Source: Minisyncoccota bacterium
GTDB lineage: Bacteria > Patescibacteriota > Minisyncoccia > Phycocordibacterales > UBA9973
Direction: 5' to 3'
Assembly: GCA_017992215.1 (NCBI GenBank)
Contig: JAGOOZ010000003.1
Location: forward strand, 1-34,231
Length of the DNA stretch: 34,231 nt
The notes beneath the pieces were generated by a model. That model made no database searches. It was not told the origin of the DNA and saw only the letters and a list, made by a program, of their open reading frames with translations. Position numbers and translations under genes: made by a program. Below are positions 28,989 to 34,231 of this stretch, one piece after another. Positions within the stretch are counted from its first letter, which is position 1; the number at the start of each line of letters is the position of its first letter.

Positions 28989-30814
28989 GTATTTTTTCAT
29001 CATTCTTCAAAAAGAGCACCTCAGAAAAAGACACAAAGACGTCTGGTGTTTTACCTGTTCTTCCAACTGAAATATACAAAGCAGCAACACTTGAACTCCA
29101 AGATATTATTGCACCGTCTGCGCTTCAAATCACACCAAAATCACTTAACCTCGGAGATAAAATAACTCGAACCTTTTTTGTTATCTCATACCCTCGATAT
29201 CTTACTGATAATTGGTTCTCTCCTATTATCAATCTCGATAAAGTGTTTGATGTTTCAATTTTTATTCATCCAATAGAAACAGCAGATATCCTTCGTTCAT
29301 TTCAAAAAAAGGTTGCTGAAGTACAAAGTCAGATTTCAATTCGTGAATCAAAAGGTCTTGTTCGTGACCCAATGCTTGATACTGCATACAGAGACCTTGA
29401 GAATCTTCGAGATAGCCTCATGCAAGCACAAGAAAAGATGTTTAATGTTGGCCTGTACATCACAGTCTATGCAGATAATGACAGCGAGATTTTCAAAGTA
29501 GAAAGTGAGATAAAATCACTTCTTGAATCAAAGCTTGTATACCTCAAACCAGCTCTTTTCCAGCAAGATGAAGCATTTAAAAGTGTCATTCCACTTGGAA
29601 CAGACACTCTTGGTATTCACCAAAAACTCAACACTGAACCACTTTCAAGTCTCTTTCCATTTGTTTCATTTGACCTTACTTCAGACAAGGGGGTTCTCTA
29701 TGGAGTAAACAGACATAACTCAAGTTTAATTATGTTTGACCGTTTTTCTCTTCCAAACTACAATTCAATCACTTTTGCAACATCAGGTGCTGGTAAATCA
29801 TACGCAACAAAGCTCGAAGTGATTCGCACGCTTATGTTTGATACAGAAGTGATAGTGATTGACCCTGAACGAGAATATGAATACTTGGCAGAGGCAATGG
29901 GTGGCCGATATTTCAACATTGCTCTTTCTTCTGATCACCACATCAATCCTTTTGACCTCCCAATTCCAAGTGCCGATGAGACAGGTGCTGATGTTCTCCG
30001 GGCAAATACCATCAACCTTGTGGGGCTTTTCCGTATTATGCTTGGAGGATTAACACCTGAAGAGGATTCTATTATTGACCGAGCTATTACTGAAACCTAC
30101 GCAATGAAAGATATTACTGCTGATTCAAACTTTGCCAACATTGAGCCACCACTTCTCACTGACTTTGAAATGGTACTTGCCGGCATGGAGGGAAGTGAGT
30201 CAATTATTCAACGTCTCGCAAAATACACCCGTGGATCATGGGCATCATTCCTCAATCAACCTTCTAATGTCGATATCAATCGTAAGTTTGTTGTGTTTTC
30301 TGTTCGAGACATGGAAGACGAACTCAAGCCTGTCGCTATGTATATAGTGACACACTACATCTGGAACGCAGTCCGAAAAAACATCAAAAAACGCCTTCTT
30401 GTTGTCGATGAAGCGTGGTGGATGATGAAATCAGACGATACTGCGTCATTCCTTTATTCAATTGCAAAGCGAGGGCGAAAATATTACCTTGGCCTTGCGA
30501 CTATCACACAAGACGTCGGAGACTTTATGAAAAGCACCTATGGTATACCGATTGTGACCAACTCATCTATTCAACTCCTCCTCAAGCAATCCCCATCAAC
30601 TGTTGATACACTCCAAAAAACCTTTAATCTCACAGACGAAGAAAAATACCTTCTTCTTGAGGCAAACGTCGGGGAGGGAATATTCTTTGTGGGGCTTAAG
30701 CACGTCGCGATTAAAACAGTTGCTTCTTATACAGAAGACCAGATTATTACTTCTGACCCCTCACAGATCCTCGCAATTAAAAAAGCGAGAGAAGAGATCA
30801 CCACCAACCAGTAA
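28985..30814 (+). CDS. virB4: VirB4-family type IV secretion ATPase
   Basis: 609 aa. Residues 1-235 are a CagE/TraC-like N-terminal region. The RecA-type motor follows: Walker A T-S-G-A-G-K-S-Y at 266-273 and Walker B L-L-V-V-D-E-A-W-W at 471-479. An I-D-P-E-R-E-Y-E segment lies at 292-299. The R-G-R-K-Y-Y at 496-501 and T-Q-D at 508-510 are also standard for VirB4. It powers assembly of the pilus and secretion channel and probably acts with PrgI and the separate upstream N-terminal protein. A 4-bp overlap couples it to that gene. At 609 aa it is shorter than the typical 750-800, in keeping with the split. Confidence 0.95.
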   Translation: MSIFSSFFKKSTSEKDTKTSGVLPVLPTEIYKAATLELQDIIAPSALQITPKSLNLGDKITRTFFVISYPRYLTDNWFSPIINLDKVFDVSIFIHPIETADILRSFQKKVAEVQSQISIRESKGLVRDPMLDTAYRDLENLRDSLMQAQEKMFNVGLYITVYADNDSEIFKVESEIKSLLESKLVYLKPALFQQDEAFKSVIPLGTDTLGIHQKLNTEPLSSLFPFVSFDLTSDKGVLYGVNRHNSSLIMFDRFSLPNYNSITFATSGAGKSYATKLEVIRTLMFDTEVIVIDPEREYEYLAEAMGGRYFNIALSSDHHINPFDLPIPSADETGADVLRANTINLVGLFRIMLGGLTPEEDSIIDRAITETYAMKDITADSNFANIEPPLLTDFEMVLAGMEGSESIIQRLAKYTRGSWASFLNQPSNVDINRKFVVFSVRDMEDELKPVAMYIVTHYIWNAVRKNIKKRLLVVDEAWWMMKSDDTASFLYSIAKRGRKYYLGLATITQDVGDFMKSTYGIPIVTNSSIQLLLKQSPSTVDTLQKTFNLTDEEKYLLLEANVGEGIFFVGLKHVAIKTVASYTEDQIITSDPSQILAIKKAREEITTNQ

Positions 30815-30842
30815 CCGTATTGTTTAGCACACCGAGTTATCA

Positions 30843-30848
30843 TATAAT
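30843..30848 (+). promoter_or_regulatory. -10 box, leaderless GTG start of the Ig-like exported protein
   Basis: TATAAT ends 6 nt before GTG 30855. The intervening AGAGGA could also act as a weak Shine-Dalgarno only if a longer leader were made. Confidence 0.6.
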
Positions 30849-30854
30849 AGAGGA

Positions 30855-31844
30855 GTGAGTATTCTCCGTACAAAAATAGCATTCCCTGTGATTCTAGGAA
30901 TCATTTGTTTTTGTATTTCATCATATACACATGCTGCTATTGATATACAAGAAGATGATATTATCGTACAAGTATCACCATCTGCTCCACAATCATACCA
31001 AGACGTCACAATCACCCTCTCTAGTTATGCGACAAATCTCAACACTGCACAAATAGAATGGACAAAGAGTGGCATTGTTGTACTTACTGGATTTGGTAAA
31101 ACATCATATACATTTAAAACAGACGGCCCCGATATACCCTCAGATATAGGTATACAAATTGTGATTAACGGAATACCAGAACCTATCACCAAACAACTCG
31201 CCATTACACCTTCTGACGTCGAACTCCTCTGGGAGGCTGTTGATAGTTATACTCCACCATTTTACAAAGGAAAAGCACTTCCAACTCAAGAATCCACCGT
31301 ACGAGTAACAGCGATTCCAAGTACCAAACTCGGACAGGCTCGACTTGGTAATATTTCATACACCTGGAAGAAAAATGATACGACCCAATCAAGTGCATCT
31401 GGATATAAAAAAAATGTCTTTTCGTTTAAAAACGACATTATTGAAACACAAGAAAAAATATCAGTCGACGTAACCTCAATTGACAATACATACACCGCAA
31501 CAAAATCAATACGAATTCCTATTGTTCAACCAGAACTTTATTTTTATCAAAAAAATGAAGAGACGGGAATTCGCTATTCAGAAATCCTTCCATTTGAGAC
31601 ACCGGTCCTGAGTGATGAAATCACCATTGTTGCAGAACCTTATTTTCTTAATCTAAAAAACAAAACAACTACCTATACATACCAGTGGAAAATCAACGGG
31701 GAACGAATAGAAACACCACTCTACAAAAAAGAATTAACTATCAGACCCACAGAAAAGGGTGGGTATGCAACTATTTCTGTTATTATTGATGGAGTATCGT
31801 CACTCTACCAAAAAATACAGGGAACAATCAGACTAACGCTATAA
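30855..31844 (+). CDS. Exported Ig-like protein of the secretion cluster
   Basis: 329 aa, GTG start. A signal peptide (about 1-27, ending T-H-A-A) is followed by a mature region made of beta-strand-rich units. Repeated patterns such as S-x-V-x-V-S-P-x-x-P and Y-T-W-K-K-N suggest three Ig-like domains of about 90 residues. There is no other membrane helix and no cysteine outside the signal. It is 40 bp after virB4 and 4 bp before the pilin-VanY gene, so it is part of the cluster. It may coat or extend the pilus or bind the partner surface, which is inference. An alternative in-frame ATG further inside would remove the signal peptide, so GTG is preferred. Confidence 0.8.
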   Translation: MSILRTKIAFPVILGIICFCISSYTHAAIDIQEDDIIVQVSPSAPQSYQDVTITLSSYATNLNTAQIEWTKSGIVVLTGFGKTSYTFKTDGPDIPSDIGIQIVINGIPEPITKQLAITPSDVELLWEAVDSYTPPFYKGKALPTQESTVRVTAIPSTKLGQARLGNISYTWKKNDTTQSSASGYKKNVFSFKNDIIETQEKISVDVTSIDNTYTATKSIRIPIVQPELYFYQKNEETGIRYSEILPFETPVLSDEITIVAEPYFLNLKNKTTTYTYQWKINGERIETPLYKKELTIRPTEKGGYATISVIIDGVSSLYQKIQGTIRLTL

Positions 31845-31848
31845 ATAT

Positions 31849-33249
31849 ATGAAAAAAATACTTCTTACACTTTCATTCATAATAGTTCTCTTGTCTCCTC
31901 TTGGCATAAATACACCTACTGAGGCGGCGACAGAAGCATGTAAGGTTCTTTCTGGAAAATGGAGCCCTTCAGGGGATATGGACGACAACTGGTTCAAAGA
32001 AGGACGAACAACAGCAAACATGGTTATTAAAACCATTGGATGCGTAAACACAACACTTAACTTTAGTGTTTTTGAATCAGACTTGTGCGGCATTCTTGAA
32101 TGCGATGATGAACTTACAGGGCTCTACAGAAAGCCATTTATTGTTCCGTCTGATAATTTTACAATCAGTATCAACCTAGGAGAAGAAGAGTGTGAAACGA
32201 TTGGATATGATTGTCATCTTTTTTTCTACATACGAGACAATGCAAATGAACTCATTTTTAATTCATACAAAAACCCGAATGATCTTTTTTATGAATGTGA
32301 TGGTATTTGTGACACAAACCCATCTTTTATTCAAATAACACCAAATGGAAATACGAGTACGACCATTGACGCAGATGCGGTAAACCAAAGCGTGAGCAAG
32401 GACACCTACACACTCCTTGCTCCAATTGGGGGTCTTGAGTGTATTGAAAATGGGGAGGGAACCTCGAATCCAAACTGCACCAAGGGAAATGTGGGAACAT
32501 ATATCAATATTTTTTTTAAAATAGCAATTGGCCTTGCAGGAGCACTTGCGGTAATAATGATAGTCATTCACTCTGTCTCATATATGGGAGATGAGTCTGT
32601 CTTTGGTAAAACAGAAGCAAAAAGTAGTATTCTCTCTGCAATTGGTGGGCTTCTCCTCGCACTTGGAGCATGGGCACTTCTCAACACCATCGACCCCGCC
32701 CTGACCGGATCACGTGGAATTCAAATAGATGAAGTGGTTGTAGAACTTGATGAAGAACCTATCATCAAAGACGACCCCAATATAACAATACAAAAGGGAG
32801 CTATTGCTGGATGCCCTGAGGGTATTTCTAAAATCTCAACAAAGGGTGGTATCCTTTATGCGTGTAATAGTATTGCACCAAGAATTAAAGACATGATCAA
32901 TAAAGCATGGGCAGAGGGGATACAAATATCTGGTGGGGGATTTAGAACACGAGCAAAACAAGAAGCACTTCGCGCAAAAAACTGCGGAGGAAGCATGAAT
33001 ATATACAACAAAAAAGCTGTTTGCAACCCGCAAACAGCACCTCCGGGAACATCAATGCACGAAAGTGGTCTGGCTTTTGACCTCGCTTGTGAAGGAAAAC
33101 TCATAAACATAGGAACAGGAAAGAAAAATCGCTTCCAGATAAACACAAGTACACGAAAATGCTTCGATTGGCTCAGTAAAAACGCAAGTAATTTTGGACT
33201 AAAAAATCTTAAGGCAGAAAACTGGCACTGGTCAACGACAGGGGATTAA
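31849..33249 (+). CDS. T4SS pilin (VirB2-like) fused to a VanY-type peptidoglycan carboxypeptidase
   Basis: 466 aa. A signal peptide (about 1-27) precedes a cysteine-rich exported domain (about 28-180, cysteines at 31, 65, 80, 85, 115, 122, 150, 154). The T4SS_pilin/VirB2-like unit follows at 185-286. It has L-L-A-P-I-G-G-L, two helices (216-242, 258-280), the K-T-E-A-K-S-S-I-L-S-A-I loop between them and the A-L-L-N-T-I-D-P end. Residues 318-466 form a VanY (D-Ala-D-Ala carboxypeptidase) domain: S-G-G-G-F-R-T at 361-367 and Zn ligands H404 and D411 in S-M-H-E-S-G-L-A-F-D. The third ligand is H460 in E-N-W-H-W, with catalytic E457. The enzyme would trim peptidoglycan. It starts 4 bp after the Ig-like gene. 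Confidence 0.9.
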   Translation: MKKILLTLSFIIVLLSPLGINTPTEAATEACKVLSGKWSPSGDMDDNWFKEGRTTANMVIKTIGCVNTTLNFSVFESDLCGILECDDELTGLYRKPFIVPSDNFTISINLGEEECETIGYDCHLFFYIRDNANELIFNSYKNPNDLFYECDGICDTNPSFIQITPNGNTSTTIDADAVNQSVSKDTYTLLAPIGGLECIENGEGTSNPNCTKGNVGTYINIFFKIAIGLAGALAVIMIVIHSVSYMGDESVFGKTEAKSSILSAIGGLLLALGAWALLNTIDPALTGSRGIQIDEVVVELDEEPIIKDDPNITIQKGAIAGCPEGISKISTKGGILYACNSIAPRIKDMINKAWAEGIQISGGGFRTRAKQEALRAKNCGGSMNIYNKKAVCNPQTAPPGTSMHESGLAFDLACEGKLINIGTGKKNRFQINTSTRKCFDWLSKNASNFGLKNLKAENWHWSTTGD

Positions 33250-33254
33250 TCGTG

Positions 33255-33260
33255 TATACT
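33255..33260 (+). promoter_or_regulatory. -10 box before the last gene
   Basis: TATACT ends 10 nt before ATG 33271, close to the short-leader pattern. Confidence 0.5.
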
Positions 33261-33270
33261 AAAGAAAGCA

Positions 33271-34231
33271 ATGCAACGAAAAACACTCGTCATATTTATA
33301 ATCGTTTTTAGTCTTCTCGGAATAGGTATTTTTTTGATGTCTCGTCTTGTAACAACAAAAAAAGTAGCGGGTCCACAGGATACAGACACCTCAACCTATA
33401 GACAGTTCGAAAGCCTCTCGGGCGAACAAGAAGGTACACTCTCTGGTATTATCAACCGAACAATAGACTCTCTTACGGGAACACAAACAACAGAACCTTC
33501 TTTTTCACAAATAACAGATTTTCAGATAGCAGGTATGACATATCTCGAAGACACAAGACAAATCAAAACAGAAGATCCAACAGCAGAACAATACGAAATC
33601 GTTCCTTCACTTAGGTATGTAGAAAGAGCAACGGGATATATTCATCAGATATATCTTGATACAAAAAAACAGGGTGTTATTTCAAACGCATCTATCCCTG
33701 GCGTACAAGAAGTACTTTTTGGGAACAATGGGCAAACTGTTATGTATCGATATATCGATACCGAAGACAGGACAACAATAAACAGCTTTATTGCAACACT
33801 TGGTGGAGAAAAGGGTGAGTTTCTCCCTGATAATATTATCTCTGTTAATTTTTCACCAGAAAATAACAGTATCTTTTATATTGTAAAAGATACTGTTGGT
33901 GTTCGTGGAATTATAAAATCAATCACAGAAACAAAAACAAGTCAGCTTTGGACATCTCCATTTTCAGAGTGGACTTCAGAATGGCCAACACAAGGAACAA
34001 TTTTTCTTACAACAAAACCATCATGGAGAGTAGAGGGAAGCCTCTGGGGTCTCAATACAAAAACAGGTGTTCTTACAAAAATCCTTTCTGGTATCCCTGG
34101 GCTTACCACCCACACAAACAGAGATGCATCATATCTTATCTATAATACAACCACAACAAATGGCCCTCGTCTTAGTGTCTACTCAATGGCAAAAAACACA
34201 ACACTCGACCTTGGGGTGTATGGACTTCCTG
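33271..34231 (+). CDS. Membrane-anchored protein, 3' end cut by window edge
   Basis: 320 codons are visible and open to the right edge. M-Q-R-K-T is followed by one transmembrane helix (about 5-25), then an acidic, Thr/Ser/Gln-rich linker (30-75). A repetitive beta-rich region follows with strands ending in aromatic residues and patterns such as V-N-F-S-P-E-N-N-S-I-F-Y-I and A-S-Y-L-I-Y-N, like blades of a propeller. No cysteine or enzyme motif is seen. It starts 21 bp after the pilin-VanY gene. Such anchored propeller-like proteins accompany CPR secretion clusters; the role is unknown and the propeller call is by eye. Confidence 0.75.
   Translation, partial: MQRKTLVIFIIVFSLLGIGIFLMSRLVTTKKVAGPQDTDTSTYRQFESLSGEQEGTLSGIINRTIDSLTGTQTTEPSFSQITDFQIAGMTYLEDTRQIKTEDPTAEQYEIVPSLRYVERATGYIHQIYLDTKKQGVISNASIPGVQEVLFGNNGQTVMYRYIDTEDRTTINSFIATLGGEKGEFLPDNIISVNFSPENNSIFYIVKDTVGVRGIIKSITETKTSQLWTSPFSEWTSEWPTQGTIFLTTKPSWRVEGSLWGLNTKTGVLTKILSGIPGLTTHTNRDASYLIYNTTTTNGPRLSVYSMAKNTTLDLGVYGLP

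Noticed and set aside
1-34231. CRISPR array
   Set aside because: No series of regularly spaced direct repeats was seen; the only direct repeats are the two isolated duplications at 1122-1309 and 4270-4398.
19117-34231. Integrative conjugative element or prophage
   Set aside because: No integrase, relaxase, VirD4 or att pair borders the cluster. The Xer gene is 13 kb away and looks like a housekeeping recombinase, and base and codon use resemble the neighbours.
1-34231. UGA recoded to glycine (Gracilibacteria/Absconditabacteria code)
   Set aside because: UGA ends at least the genes closing at 6176 and 28988 at sensible places, and no conserved protein here needs UGA read through.

Overview
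The window looks like part of a Patescibacteria (Candidate Phyla Radiation) chromosome, probably from the Parcubacteria side. The evidence is the gene content: compact, short genes, many lineage-type exported proteins of unknown function, a T4SS_pilin/PrgI/VirB4 apparatus, Gmad2 and Ig-like surface proteins, and a 643-aa UvrD. UGA behaves as a normal stop codon (for example at the ends of the genes closing at 6176 and 28988), so the Gly-recoded CPR lineages are unlikely. The taxonomy is an inference from content; there is no rRNA here to test it.

Layout. 1-745: two leftward genes, a Gmad2 lipid/surface-type protein cut by the left edge and the YraN nuclease-like protein. 746-1290: a gene-free stretch with a 15/16 match to the ParB site parS and several DnaA boxes within about 260 bp, so it is a candidate replication origin. 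1292-3153: tRNA-Gly(GCC) leftward, tRNA-Arg(UCG) rightward and the CCA-adding enzyme. Neither tRNA gene encodes CCA. 3201-6176: a small membrane protein, ExoIII (xth) with a duplicated 5' end, a previously missable 58-aa ORF boxed by terminators, a XerC/D recombinase and a secreted cysteine-containing protein. 6267-10356: rpsO, a NYN-domain protein, a membrane protein, a DksA/TraR-like protein and ComM/YifB. 10382-16218: a LysM-M23 peptidase with an overlapping basic exported protein, a two-gene operon (952 aa plus 101 aa) of unknown function, and a secreted protein. 16312-19084: uvrD and ksgA.

19117-34231 is one long rightward cluster. It encodes a type IV secretion/pilus-like machine: exported and anchored accessory proteins (146, 295, 873 and 501 aa), a VirB6/TrbL-like polytopic protein, a duplicated-domain cytoplasmic protein, PrgI (VirB3-like), a separate VirB4 N-terminal-like protein, the VirB4 ATPase, an Ig-like exported protein, and a T4SS pilin (VirB2-like) fused to a VanY-type peptidoglycan carboxypeptidase. 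It ends with a membrane-anchored protein that runs off the right edge. No VirD4, relaxase or VirB8-10 is visible.

Expression signals are unusually regular. At least seven genes have a -10 box, often an extended TGn-TATACT or TACAAT, ending exactly 6 nt before the start codon. That predicts leaderless mRNAs. Shine-Dalgarno sequences are mostly absent. Genes right of the candidate origin are mostly rightward and those left of it are leftward, as expected for an origin.
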